The notes beneath the pieces are model-generated. The model searched no databases. It worked only from the letters and a program-made list of their open reading frames with translations, and was not told where the DNA came from. Source: Bacteroidetes bacterium B1(2017) (lineage in GTDB: Bacteria; Bacteroidota; Bacteroidia; UKL13-3). Taken from it: 59,416 nucleotides of DNA. The stretch is from positions 1 to 59,416 of the forward strand of contig NKJG01000011.1 in the NCBI GenBank assembly GCA_002256395.1. Direction: 5' to 3'. Positions 18,549-26,702 of the stretch are shown in pieces. Numbering within the stretch: the first letter of the stretch is position 1; the number at the start of each line of letters is the position of its first letter. The position numbers and the translations under genes are program-made.

Positions 18549-18852
18549 GGGATAATATTTGGAATTTTTAAAGATTATAAATATTTTTATGAAGATAAAA
18601 TAACAGAAAAGTACGACAAGAATAGTACAATGAAACATTCCTTTTGTGCAAATATGTTTAAAAAGTACTACAAAACTTTCGTACATTAGAGAGTTAGCAG
18701 CTATTGGTTACTGCAAGTGGAAGCTGTGTTTTCAAATTGTGATATAAAAGATGCCTGCTATAAGAGAGAAGGTTGAGCAAAATAAAAGTTTATAGTAGAT
18801 GGATTTTCTTCAAAAGGTTAGCATATTTTATAATTTATAAACAAGGTATTTG

Positions 18853-19683
18853 ATGAAAACAATTGCCGTTTTAATGCTATTACTGCTGACAGCTTCATGC
18901 CAGGGTCAGTCATTCAAAATCGGGAGTAAAGTAGAGGTGCAATGGCAAAGCGGCGTATGGTATCCGGCTACTATAGTTGATGTAAACGACTCGCAGTACA
19001 AAATACATCTTGACAAAGACGTAAACAACTTGGACAATGACCAATGGATATTTAAGGACAAAGGACTGCTGCGTGCAGCAAAAGCCAATGGCATGATTCC
19101 CCCTGTCGCCGAGACAAAAAAGGTGACAGGTATCAAAGGAAAACGGATAGAGGTAAACGACAGGGCTTATTGGTACAAAGCAACTGTTTTGGAACAAAAG
19201 GGTGACTTATACAAAGTGCATTTTGATGGCTATAGCAGCGTAGAAGACAAGTGGGTGCATCGCTCCTACACCAGAGACCTTGGAGAAAATGGAGAAGCCG
19301 TGACGGTGACTTGTTCGTTTGCCCCTCCCTCAGGTAATTTTACCAATGCCTCTCCTGCTTCTGATGCATTGTTCAAACGTGAAGTCTATGATTGGTACAA
19401 CCGGCTTGTCAATGGCAGCCTTAGCCGGCCAATAAGGGTCGGTGTCGTTTTCACCAGCTTCGAAAGAGGCACTGCTTATAAAAACACAGTGCAGAATTTA
19501 GCTGGAAGGGGAGCCACCCGAAAACACGAAGGTGCACCTGTAAATGCCACCATCTATCCGGTAAAAATGATTTTTCATGTATGCGAGGACTATAACGGCA
19601 CCATTAGCCAAAAGCAGGTTAACAGTGACTTCAGCTTTTTTATTAACAAAGACGGAGAATGGACATGTTCAAAAGATAACTAA
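18853..19683 (+). CDS. Exported protein with two Tudor/Agenet-like domains
   Basis: 276 residues from the ATG at 18853 (a TTG one codon earlier is less likely). The N-terminus is a signal peptide with a possible lipobox (LTASC). Two consecutive small beta-barrel modules follow: about 25-70 (VEVQWQSGVWYPATIVDVNDSQY then KIHLDKD) and about 95-145 (VNDRAYWYKATVLEQKGDLY then VHFDGYSS). Both have the W/Y-x-A-T-I/V pattern of Tudor-knot/Agenet domains, normally seen in chromatin readers and also in exported Bacteroidota proteins. The C-terminal ~110 residues are unrecognised. Stand-alone gene between hairpins and R3. Binding partner unknown. Confidence 0.75.
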   Translation: MKTIAVLMLLLLTASCQGQSFKIGSKVEVQWQSGVWYPATIVDVNDSQYKIHLDKDVNNLDNDQWIFKDKGLLRAAKANGMIPPVAETKKVTGIKGKRIEVNDRAYWYKATVLEQKGDLYKVHFDGYSSVEDKWVHRSYTRDLGENGEAVTVTCSFAPPSGNFTNASPASDALFKREVYDWYNRLVNGSLSRPIRVGVVFTSFERGTAYKNTVQNLAGRGATRKHEGAPVNATIYPVKMIFHVCEDYNGTISQKQVNSDFSFFINKDGEWTCSKDN

Positions 19684-19745
19684 ATCGGTGGCGAGCCTTA
19701 TCCCCAAAATCAGGGTGGAAGCTTTTCTAACAACTGCTAACAGCA

Positions 19746-20145
19746 GAATGGCTGATGTCAATACATATAAAACTATCAAACTGCTTTCTTATTATGACAC
19801 TATTTTTTGTATTCATTCCTTTCCCTTCCTATAATAAATTTGATTCCTAACCCCTACCATCATTTGTCTTAAAAACACTTATATTTTTAGCTTTTTATTT
19901 GCTGAGTAAAAACAGAGCTTTTATCGCTAAAACTAAAATACATATACCCAGCTTAAGGTTTTACAAAGATATAAAAACTGAGCGTGGTTCGGTCAGACTT
20001 GATATGGCAAATTGTTGCGAGTTTGTATTTTATATGGAGAACCAATTTGAGCATGAAAAGGATAAACTAATTTCTTCTTTTCAGACTAAAGACCAATGGA
20101 TAGGGCTTTTTTGTTTGAGAACTGAGAAGGGTGGGAACGAATAAT
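19746..20145. repeat. R element, copy R3, within a ~400-bp duplication of the corA 5' region
   Basis: Everything from AATGGCTGATGTCAATA (19747) to the tail matches 11043-11443. This includes the first ~24 codons of corA (minus strand, MNTKNSVIIRKQFDSFICID here), its upstream region and the R unit (from 19915). It fills the gap between the Tudor-like gene and the helicase. The corA piece is cut after ~30 codons and cannot encode a transporter. The paired-hairpin tail is the most degraded of the three (CAGACTAAAGACCAATGG). Confidence 0.8.
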
Positions 20146-20153
20146 ATTTATTC

Positions 20154-22361
20154 TTATTCAAGTACTCGATCAAAAATCCCTTTTACACTAAAAGCTTTTT
20201 CATTAATTGAGTCCGGGTCTATTTCGATATCTTGATAGGAAGAATCAAATGATTTTGGTTTAAGAATAATTTTTTCATGGAACCAACTTTCCTCGTTTAT
20301 AGCTTTTTGACTATAATATTCCTTGAATGTATAACAAGAGCCATTATCGATATCTTGATGATCGTAATACTCAGCGATTACCATTAAACCATTCCTAGTG
20401 CCACCTTTATACCATTTAAATAAAGCTATTTGACCATCTTGAACTATTTTGTTCATAGAGTTCCCAATTATTTTACAAGCAAAATGGTCTTTTGTGATTT
20501 TTATACCTTCAGGAACTAAAATGAAATTTTCTTCGGGAATGTTGTCATTAAATTTAAATTCACCCGCAGCTACTTTTAAAGAATACAATGGCACACTATT
20601 TTCAAATGGAATTAATTTAACTTCTTCGTTGGCAGCACTATCAATTATAGGAGATTTTTTTTCATTAAATATATAAATGTGTTTTTTGAAATAGTTTCTA
20701 AGATTTTCATCAGTTATATAGAGGTAGCAACCCAGAATACCTCTTAGCATAATAGTCTTATAAATGTTAATTATATATTGTTTAAGTACATTTATATCAG
20801 TTATTGTATTTTGACCATTCGTGTCATAATAATTTTTCTGTAATATTTCGATTTGGTTAGTCATTGGATTTAAAATAATTTCCGGGCCAAAAATCAAGCC
20901 GACATAATTTAAATCATAACCTTGAGTAGTGTGAATACAGCCAATCTGCTCCGCATTTACATCTTTTAAAATATACTCAATATTGTCATGATTCCATTGG
21001 AAACTTAACCCGTCAATAACAATGTCATATTTTGATTTGTCATTTTTCGAAATCCATTGCCATCCATATCCTGCAACAAATCTTGATAGCTGGTGTTTGG
21101 TATTTTTTAATCTAAGTTCTGAAACAAAATCTTTGAAATTATCAAAAAGCAAAACTTCGTAATTCTTATTGCTGTATTTAAAATTATCATCAGAGATTTT
21201 TTGATCAAGCAGATCATCCACAAATTTAACATATCCGTTTCCTCCTTTAGAACGAAACTGTGAGTAAAGTTGCACTGTTTTTGAGTTAGAACTCTGTTTA
21301 ATTAAATTAAACTCCTCTGGATTTACATCAGAAGGCTTTATGCTTTGTTTAGGGTCATAGAAATAAAGTGCCTTTAATGATTGTAGTTGTGTCCATTCTA
21401 ATTCATCCGTCTCGTTCGGAATTAATCCTAATGCTTTTGCAGTATTATCAAATGAAGCATAATTTGTTAGATTTACCCTTTTTCTTAAACGATGAGCCTC
21501 ATCAACAAAAACAATATCATATTTAGCTTTTGAAAGATCGGAAGGACCAATAACCATTTTCTGATTTAATCCTTCAATATTATTAAAGACATTTTTTAAT
21601 GTTTTCCTAAATGAGCTCATAGCAATTATTAAGCCCATTTTAGGAGAAGGATACTTCTGTCTTAATAACTTAACTTTATCAATAAATTCTAATTCATCTT
21701 CGCCAAATTCTTTGTAATTAAAATCCTCATGCGAAGTTAGCATTAACTTGAATAAAAATATTGCGATAATTGTTTTGCCTGTTCCTGCTCCACCTTCTAC
21801 AAAAATAGATTTTTTACTATCTGAAATTAATGCATCAATTATTAGCATTAAGTTTCTCTTCTGATCTGATGATAGTGTTTTGTAGGGTGAATACTTAAAA
21901 AGATCGCTATTAGAAATATACTCCAAACTGTGACTTGCAATACCTTTACTTATCAATGAATTCCATATCTCACGAAATAAACTTGAATAGTATTCTTCTC
22001 TTTGGTAATATGAATGATTAACAAGGCCTAAATTCCCATTTAACAATTTAAATTTACCATCTGCATGTAAATATTTAATGAGGTTGGATTCAATATCAAG
22101 TGTTGCAGATTTGTTGAATTTTTTACTAGAAATGAAATGGGCTTCTTTTAAATGGTTTTTACTTTGTGATTGTAAATGAGAAAACATTCTAGAATAAGTG
22201 TCAGTCGTTTCACCAACATAGGCTTGTTTTACACCATCATTATTCAGTATGTAAACAATTGGCCAATTTTCAGCAACAAAATATTGTAATTGAATTGAGT
22301 TTAATCCAAAGTTATTAAACTCAATTTTATTTATTTCAAAATCTTGACTATAATTCATCAT
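20154..22361 (-). CDS. GIY-YIG nuclease / SF1-type DUF2075 helicase / LexA-like S24 peptidase fusion
   Basis: 735 residues in three parts. Residues 33-105 are a GIY-YIG nuclease: IVYIL (35-39), AYVGET (47-52), Arg58, His62 and a metal-binding Glu91 in DIESNL. Residues 155-560 are a DUF2075 (Schlafen-like) helicase: Walker A GGAGTGKT (190-197), Walker B IVFVDEAHR (283-291), HTTQGYDLNYVG (478-489) and a motif-VI-like MLRG (538-541). Residues 588-735 match the LexA/UmuD peptidase fold: cleavage-site-like VAAGE (597-601), GNSM with nucleophile Ser635, DGQIALF, TRNGLMVIAE, and general base Lys680 in YTFKEYY. The Gly600-to-Ser635 spacing equals that of LexA within one residue. The gene overlaps the MazG-like gene by 14 bp, indicating translational coupling. 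Probably a damage- or phage-triggered defence enzyme (inference). Confidence 0.85.
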   Translation of the reverse strand: MMNYSQDFEINKIEFNNFGLNSIQLQYFVAENWPIVYILNNDGVKQAYVGETTDTYSRMFSHLQSQSKNHLKEAHFISSKKFNKSATLDIESNLIKYLHADGKFKLLNGNLGLVNHSYYQREEYYSSLFREIWNSLISKGIASHSLEYISNSDLFKYSPYKTLSSDQKRNLMLIIDALISDSKKSIFVEGGAGTGKTIIAIFLFKLMLTSHEDFNYKEFGEDELEFIDKVKLLRQKYPSPKMGLIIAMSSFRKTLKNVFNNIEGLNQKMVIGPSDLSKAKYDIVFVDEAHRLRKRVNLTNYASFDNTAKALGLIPNETDELEWTQLQSLKALYFYDPKQSIKPSDVNPEEFNLIKQSSNSKTVQLYSQFRSKGGNGYVKFVDDLLDQKISDDNFKYSNKNYEVLLFDNFKDFVSELRLKNTKHQLSRFVAGYGWQWISKNDKSKYDIVIDGLSFQWNHDNIEYILKDVNAEQIGCIHTTQGYDLNYVGLIFGPEIILNPMTNQIEILQKNYYDTNGQNTITDINVLKQYIINIYKTIMLRGILGCYLYITDENLRNYFKKHIYIFNEKKSPIIDSAANEEVKLIPFENSVPLYSLKVAAGEFKFNDNIPEENFILVPEGIKITKDHFACKIIGNSMNKIVQDGQIALFKWYKGGTRNGLMVIAEYYDHQDIDNGSCYTFKEYYSQKAINEESWFHEKIILKPKSFDSSYQDIEIDPDSINEKAFSVKGIFDRVLE

Positions 22362-22677
22362 ACTTTTTTGATGTACCTTTGGCTTTGTCTACAGGATATT
22401 TTAAATCATTTTTTTTGATTTTTTCCAACACAATTTCCTTAACATCAAATCCATATTTTTCAGCTAGTAAAAATGCAAATGAAAAAATATCAGCAAGCTC
22501 CTCTTTTACTTTTTCTGTATTTGCATCTTCTGCTTTTTTCCAAAGAAATAATTCTAAAAGTTCAGCTGATTCAATGCTTATGGCTAATGCTAAATCTTTT
22601 GGATTGTGAAATTGCTCCCAATCTCTTTCATTTCTAAATTTCAAAAGTGCTTGAATTATTTCTTCGTTTTCCTTCAT
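22348..22677 (-). CDS. MazG-like nucleotide pyrophosphohydrolase
   Basis: 109 residues, all alpha, the size of stand-alone MazG-like/RS21-C6 (dCTPase-type) enzymes, which hydrolyse (d)NTPs to monophosphates. The metal-binding acidic motifs are present: ESAELLE (36-42) and EELADIFSF (59-67, with the ExxD pair Glu60/Asp63). An aromatic-rich N-terminal helix (ERDWEQFHNP) begins the fold as in the family. It is the first gene of a coupled pair, and its last 14 bp overlap the start of the GIY-YIG/helicase gene. That context suggests nucleotide depletion or damaged-nucleotide cleaning linked to the helicase-nuclease rather than housekeeping. AT-rich like its partner. Confidence 0.88.
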   Translation of the reverse strand: MKENEEIIQALLKFRNERDWEQFHNPKDLALAISIESAELLELFLWKKAEDANTEKVKEELADIFSFAFLLAEKYGFDVKEIVLEKIKKNDLKYPVDKAKGTSKKYDEL

Positions 22678-23279
22678 TATTTATTTGGTTAAATCTTTAT
22701 TAAAGCCAAATTGTATTCGCAACCATTTGGAATTAGAGATAGTTTTTCTTTAATTTCTAAATCTCAACCAACCTTATACCAAGCCTAAGCTAATGCTCAT
22801 AATGAGTTAGACTAGTTAGGGGATTATGTGGCAATTTGATCTGTCGAATTGATGCCTTAAGAGTAAATGGTGCTTTTTACAAAAATAGGCCAAATGTATC
22901 TCTGTTCAAAGTTTTGAATTTATATTTATGTGTTTGCATTCTAAACGTTAACTGTTAAATCATAGGTGACTGAATACTTTTAAAATTCATAGCAAGGTAT
23001 TCTCATGCCTTGAAATAAGTCTAATCTGATATGACTGGCTACTAAAACATCAAATTTATAACATAAACAATTCTATTAGGCTCCTATAACCACAGCTCAA
23101 AAATTGATTAGTTTGTGCTTCAGTATGCCTGATTGCTATTTAGAATGTTTTTTTTACGGGAATTACATTAATAATGTATTTTTCAATAGTTAAAATTTGA
23201 TTTTTATATTAGAAGTTTAAAAGTATTTCACCAAATCATTTTTTTCCCTAAATTCACCTACCGAACTAACACAACAAAA
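22678..23279. other. Divergent AT-rich promoter gap
   Basis: 602 bp between the divergent MazG-like and WYL genes. The sequence is AT-rich. Near the MazG start the minus strand has a sequence close to a Bacteroidota -7 box (TACAATTTGG) but with one extra base. No repeat, hairpin or convincing small gene was seen. It presumably holds the two divergent promoters. Confidence 0.4.
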
Positions 23280-24104
23280 ATGGCAAGAAACAAAGCACTC
23301 AACTTGATAAGACTATTGGATTTGCTCACGCTGGGCAGCAAAACCAAGGCCCAGCTGGCCGCTATCCTGCAGGTGGGTATTCCGCAAATCAACCGCTATT
23401 TTCAAGAGCTCGAAAGTTATCACCTCTGCATAGACGAAGACGAAAACCAACGGCAGTTTATCTTTGGTGCCGAGCAGGTCCGTAAAGGCCTCTTGCTCGA
23501 AGCCGAAAAGGCTTGGCTGTGCAAGTTGGCCGCCTTGCATGCTTCTGGGCATCCTTTTAGCCAGAGTATCCAACAGAAGCTCGGTCCTCGGCAGCTGCCC
23601 TTTCCCCTGCCCCACCAAATAAAAGACGCCAACTTGGGCAGCAACTACGAGGCCATAGACTTTGCCCTCCGCCACAATTTGCAGATAGAGCTTCATCATT
23701 ACCACTCACCTACCAGCAACGAAACCAAGCCCTGCCGACTGGTACAACCCATTGCCTACCTAGACCAACACCGCCAACTGGAGGCCTACGACCCCGCCAA
23801 ATCAGATGTGAGGATCTTTAAGATAGACCGCATCGGGCGGGTGCAATTGCTAGAAACCGCCTGCCAAAATCCCAAAAAGCCCAAACGCTATACCGATGCC
23901 TTCGGTTTTAGTGGCGACAAACGGCAAACGGTAAAAATACGCCTGAGCCCGCTGGCCAAGGTGCTGTTGCTGGAGGAGCATCCCATGGTTAGGCCTTATG
24001 TGTCGGAAGAGAAAAACGGTACCTACTTCCAAGGGCCTATCTGTCACCCTGCGGGTATCGGCCGCTTTATATTGGGTTTACCCGGGCATGTGAAGGTGCT
24101 GTAA
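23280..24104 (+). CDS. WYL-domain transcriptional regulator
   Basis: 274 residues. An N-terminal winged helix (residues 1-60: KAQLAAILQVGIPQINRYFQEL as the recognition helix region) is followed by a WYL domain (about 120-200) and the WCX-like C-terminus (DAFGFSG...VKIRLSP). WYL proteins bind nucleic-acid-type ligands and often regulate defence loci. This one stands divergently next to the MazG/helicase pair, 600 bp away, making it a candidate controller of that pair. Its GC content and codon use are visibly higher than the AT-rich defence pair, so it may instead belong to the chromosome backbone. The usual WYL tripeptide is not literally present (the region reads HRQLEAYDP), so the ligand site may be altered. 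Confidence 0.75.
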   Translation: MARNKALNLIRLLDLLTLGSKTKAQLAAILQVGIPQINRYFQELESYHLCIDEDENQRQFIFGAEQVRKGLLLEAEKAWLCKLAALHASGHPFSQSIQQKLGPRQLPFPLPHQIKDANLGSNYEAIDFALRHNLQIELHHYHSPTSNETKPCRLVQPIAYLDQHRQLEAYDPAKSDVRIFKIDRIGRVQLLETACQNPKKPKRYTDAFGFSGDKRQTVKIRLSPLAKVLLLEEHPMVRPYVSEEKNGTYFQGPICHPAGIGRFILGLPGHVKVL

Positions 24105-24743
24105 GGGCCCGAACTTTTGACCCATCTTCGCTCTCAGGTGGTTTTATTGCGGTTCTGAGGTGGATTTATACTATATCCCAATCCTAAAGTACTGACAAAT
24201 AAGCCCTTATAAAGAATTTTAGGCAGCCTCAAAAAACCAAACAGGGGGTCAGAAAACTTTGTCAGGGGGTCGGGGAAATTTGTAGGAGGGGTATTTTATT
24301 CCGCCGAAATCTTTGGCCATTTATCAGGACTGCATGGAGATAAAGTGCCAGAGCTAAGAAGAAATAAGTCCAGCCCAACCAGCTTAGATTTTTTAAAATA
24401 TTTTAATTTTCGAAAGGCCCAAGGCCCCAGTCGAAGAAAAATCTGCTTAAATCAGGTTTTTGATGCTTTTTTGGGCTGTTCAAAGCTTCATCAAATCGTA
24501 CCTTGAAGGACGAGGGTATGGTTTAATTTTGGAATAATCAATAGCAAACCCTGCTAGGGAAGCAGCCACACCTACCATCAGCGTCCATACAACGGAAACC
24601 TGACCCATCGGCCAAGCCCAAGCGAGGTTTTTTAGAGACCCCAGTCGAGGGAAGAGGGTTCTACACAAGCTCCACCCGCGACCCAGCCAAAGAAAAGGCG
24701 ATGGAACAGCGTATTTTTTTTTAATCATAATCAATTATTTATC
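24105..24743. other. Intergenic gap with a short G-rich tandem repeat
   Basis: 639 bp. Positions 24242-24283 hold two 21-bp units (CAGGGGGTCAGAAAACTTTGT and CAGGGGGTCGGGGAAATTTGT), followed by a third degenerate AGGAGGGG. The runs of G could form a quadruplex. The remaining part is of higher GC than usual intergenic DNA here, hinting at decayed coding sequence, but no frame is convincing. An 84-codon minus-strand frame ending at 24480 has no family features. Confidence 0.45.
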
Positions 24744-25133
24744 ATGTCAAAAGCAAGAATCCAAATACCTAAAAATGTGCAAGAGGTATTGGAACTGGCG
24801 GAGATCATCAACGCCAAGCACACTACGGATGGGGAGACTTCTCCACTCAACACTTTAAAAGACCTCAACCTGCAAGGCATAGGCACCCGAGTGGCGTCCT
24901 GTCAAGTGCAACACCTCAAAGCAGAGGACCTGCGGAGACAGATGGAACTGGCCTACCGTGAGCGTGACGCCATGCTAAAGCCCATAGGCGAGACCATCAA
25001 AGCTACCCGCGACCTGCTGTTGGGGGTATATCGGACACAACCCAAACGCTTGGGAGAATGGGGATTTACGGTTTCGGATGGCCCTACCAAGGCTCTCAAA
25101 AGCGGAACAGCTAATGGACCAATCAGCGGCTAA
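24744..25133 (+). CDS. Conserved hypothetical protein
   Basis: 129 residues starting MSKARIQIPKN after an AT-rich leader. No catalytic motif, signal peptide or membrane segment is visible. The middle is helical and rich in Arg/Glu (RRQMELAYRERDAML). The sequence resembles a short soluble protein seen repeatedly in Bacteroidota genomes, function unknown to me. It is followed 28 bp later by a strong rho-independent terminator (25162-25184), which supports a real transcribed gene. Neighbours give no functional hint. Confidence 0.65.
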   Translation: MSKARIQIPKNVQEVLELAEIINAKHTTDGETSPLNTLKDLNLQGIGTRVASCQVQHLKAEDLRRQMELAYRERDAMLKPIGETIKATRDLLLGVYRTQPKRLGEWGFTVSDGPTKALKSGTANGPISG

Positions 25134-25161
25134 TGCTATACTCGCATGCTTAAAATCCTTG

Positions 25162-25184
25162 AAGCCCCAGTGGGGCTTTTTTTG
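25162..25184 (+). terminator. Rho-independent terminator
   Basis: A perfect 7-bp stem AAGCCCC-AGT-GGGGCTT (25162-25178) is followed directly by a run of T. It ends the hypothetical gene at 24744-25133. Confidence 0.9.
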
Positions 25185-25227
25185 TATTAAATACCTTGAT
25201 AAAGCGTTTATTCAAAACGGAGAGTTA

Positions 25228-25420
25228 GACTATGTTTTTTTACCACAGCGTTCACAGAGTTTTTCACAGAGGTGCTTAGAGTTTATATATATTTCTTTGT
25301 GCCTATGTGCCTCGGTGCCTTTTTTAACCACAGAGGACACGGAGTTTTGCACAGAGGTACACAGCGTTCTTTGTGAAACTTTGTGGTATAATTGTCAAGA
25401 AATTAGCACATTAACCATCT
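25228..25420. repeat. Composite intergenic repeat, copy C (reverse orientation)
   Basis: CCACAGAGGACACGGAGTTT, TGCACAGAGG and GTGCCTTTTTT phrases are the reverse complement of the start of copy A. AATTGTCAAGAAATTAGCACATTAAC matches the TGCTAATTGCTGGTCAATT segment of A. The copy is partial and ends ~50 bp before the stop of the glycosylase gene. Confidence 0.75.
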
Positions 25421-25468
25421 GCGTTTTGCTTCTCAAAGACCTGTTACACTTTGGGCAAATGGTACTGG

Positions 25469-26056
25469 TCATGCTCGTTTTTGATATTTTTTCCAATCCA
25501 AGAGATACAGCACCGCCAAAGACTTTTGATCGCCCCACTTTTCGGAGATTTCTATCATCTTGGCTTTTAGCTTTACCTTAGGGTCGAGTCCATATAGGCT
25601 GGACATGATTTGCTTTAAATGAAAATCGTCATATGGAAACACATCGGGGCGTTGCAAGGTATATAGCAGAATCATGTCCACGGTCCATTTGCCTATGCCT
25701 TTTATTTGTGACAGGTGGTTTCTTACCTCATTGTCGTGCAAGGCAAACCAATCCATTTGGTGTCTTTCCCAAAAATCAAGTATACTTAGCAGGGTTTCGT
25801 ATTTGCCCATAGAAAGCTTGGCATCTGCCTTTAGGGCCTTTTCCTCTAATATCGGAAAGTTTGAAGGGCTGAGCCTTTCGATACCTGCCGTATTCAGCAT
25901 TTTCTGAAATATTTTCTTGGTGCTGCGATAATGGATTTGCTGCTCCAAAACACAACTCATCAAGTCATGAAAAACATCTTTCGTAGAGATGATCTCCGGC
26001 TTCGGAATTTGCTGAACGATCTTATCCAAAACAGCATCAAACTTTGGAACTGACAT
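25469..26056 (-). CDS. DNA-3-methyladenine glycosylase, HhH-GPD superfamily (AlkA-like)
   Basis: 195 residues, a compact single-domain glycosylase as in short AlkA/MagIII-type enzymes that excise alkylated purines to start base-excision repair. The helix-hairpin-helix is IKGIGKWTVDMI (about 118-129), followed by the GPD segment with the catalytic Asp in DVFPYDDFHL (about 138-147). The first half has the family phrase FHDLMSCVLEQQIHYRS. It lacks the N-terminal TBP-like domain of E. coli AlkA. Single gene, flanked by repeat copies C and D. Cytoplasmic. Confidence 0.88.
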   Translation of the reverse strand: MSVPKFDAVLDKIVQQIPKPEIISTKDVFHDLMSCVLEQQIHYRSTKKIFQKMLNTAGIERLSPSNFPILEEKALKADAKLSMGKYETLLSILDFWERHQMDWFALHDNEVRNHLSQIKGIGKWTVDMILLYTLQRPDVFPYDDFHLKQIMSSLYGLDPKVKLKAKMIEISEKWGDQKSLAVLYLLDWKKYQKRA

Positions 26057-26159
26057 ATTATAAGGTGTTTGAGGTATATGCTTTCAGAAAAAAATGACCT
26101 TAATCAAAGCCATCGGCGTTTGTTTTAAAATATATAAACCAAAAAAACGGGAAATTGTT

Positions 26160-26622
26160 GAGAATTAGAGGTTTATTCGACTGGTTATTGGTTGATTGGT
26201 TATTGGTTATTAGTGTATTAGTTACTGGTTTATTGGTTACTAAAGACTCGTCCACTGAGGGGAGCCGAAGTGGGTTACTGGTTGATTGGGTACTGGTTGA
26301 TTGGGTATTAGTTTATTGGTTATTGGTAACTCGTGACTTGGGGATTAGCCTATAGAAGTTGGTCACTTTTAATGGTATTACACAAAGGCTCACAAAGAAT
26401 GCTCAAAGTTTCACAAAGTGCTTGGTTGTTTTAAAAAAACATTGGGTTTCAAAAGTCTAAACATAGTGTATGTCTTTGTGAACCTTTGTGTCTCCTTGGT
26501 GAAACTTGTGGTATAATTGACCAGCAATTAGCACATTAACGAATTAACAAATTAACTAACTGCCTTTTTAACCACAGAGGACACGGAGTTTTGCACAGAG
26601 GTACACCGAGATTTTGTGGAAT
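26160..26622. repeat. Composite intergenic repeat, copy D (reverse complement of copy A)
   Basis: The order is an array of ACTGGTTTATTGGTTATTGG phrases, then GTATTACACAAAGGCTCACAAAGAATGCTCAAAGTTTCACAAAG, then AAACATAGTGTATGTCTTTGTGAACCTTTGTG, then AGCACATTAACGAATTAAC and ACCACAGAGGACACGGAGTTTT. This is exactly copy A (2335-2842) read backwards, with small differences. It fills most of the 26057-26702 gap. Confidence 0.85.
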
Positions 26623-26650
26623 AAAGCATCAGATAAATGAATAAAAAAAA

Positions 26651-26680
26651 GGCCTGCAAATACATGATAATTTGCAGGCC
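26651..26680 (-). terminator. Rho-independent terminator
   Basis: An 11-bp perfect stem GGCCTGCAAAT...ATTTGCAGGCC with an 8-nt loop. On the minus strand it is followed by a long T-run, 22 bp after the stop of the gene at 26703. Confidence 0.9.
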
Positions 26681-26702
26681 ATATTTTTTTGGAAAAGGTG
26701 CT

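Noticed and set aside
18501..18689. 62-codon plus-strand frame after the beta-helix gene
   Set aside because: Begins inside the hairpin repeat and is Lys/Tyr-rich AT drift.
24480..24734. 84-codon minus-strand frame
   Set aside because: Low-complexity start, no family, GC-rich noncoding-like region; not adopted.
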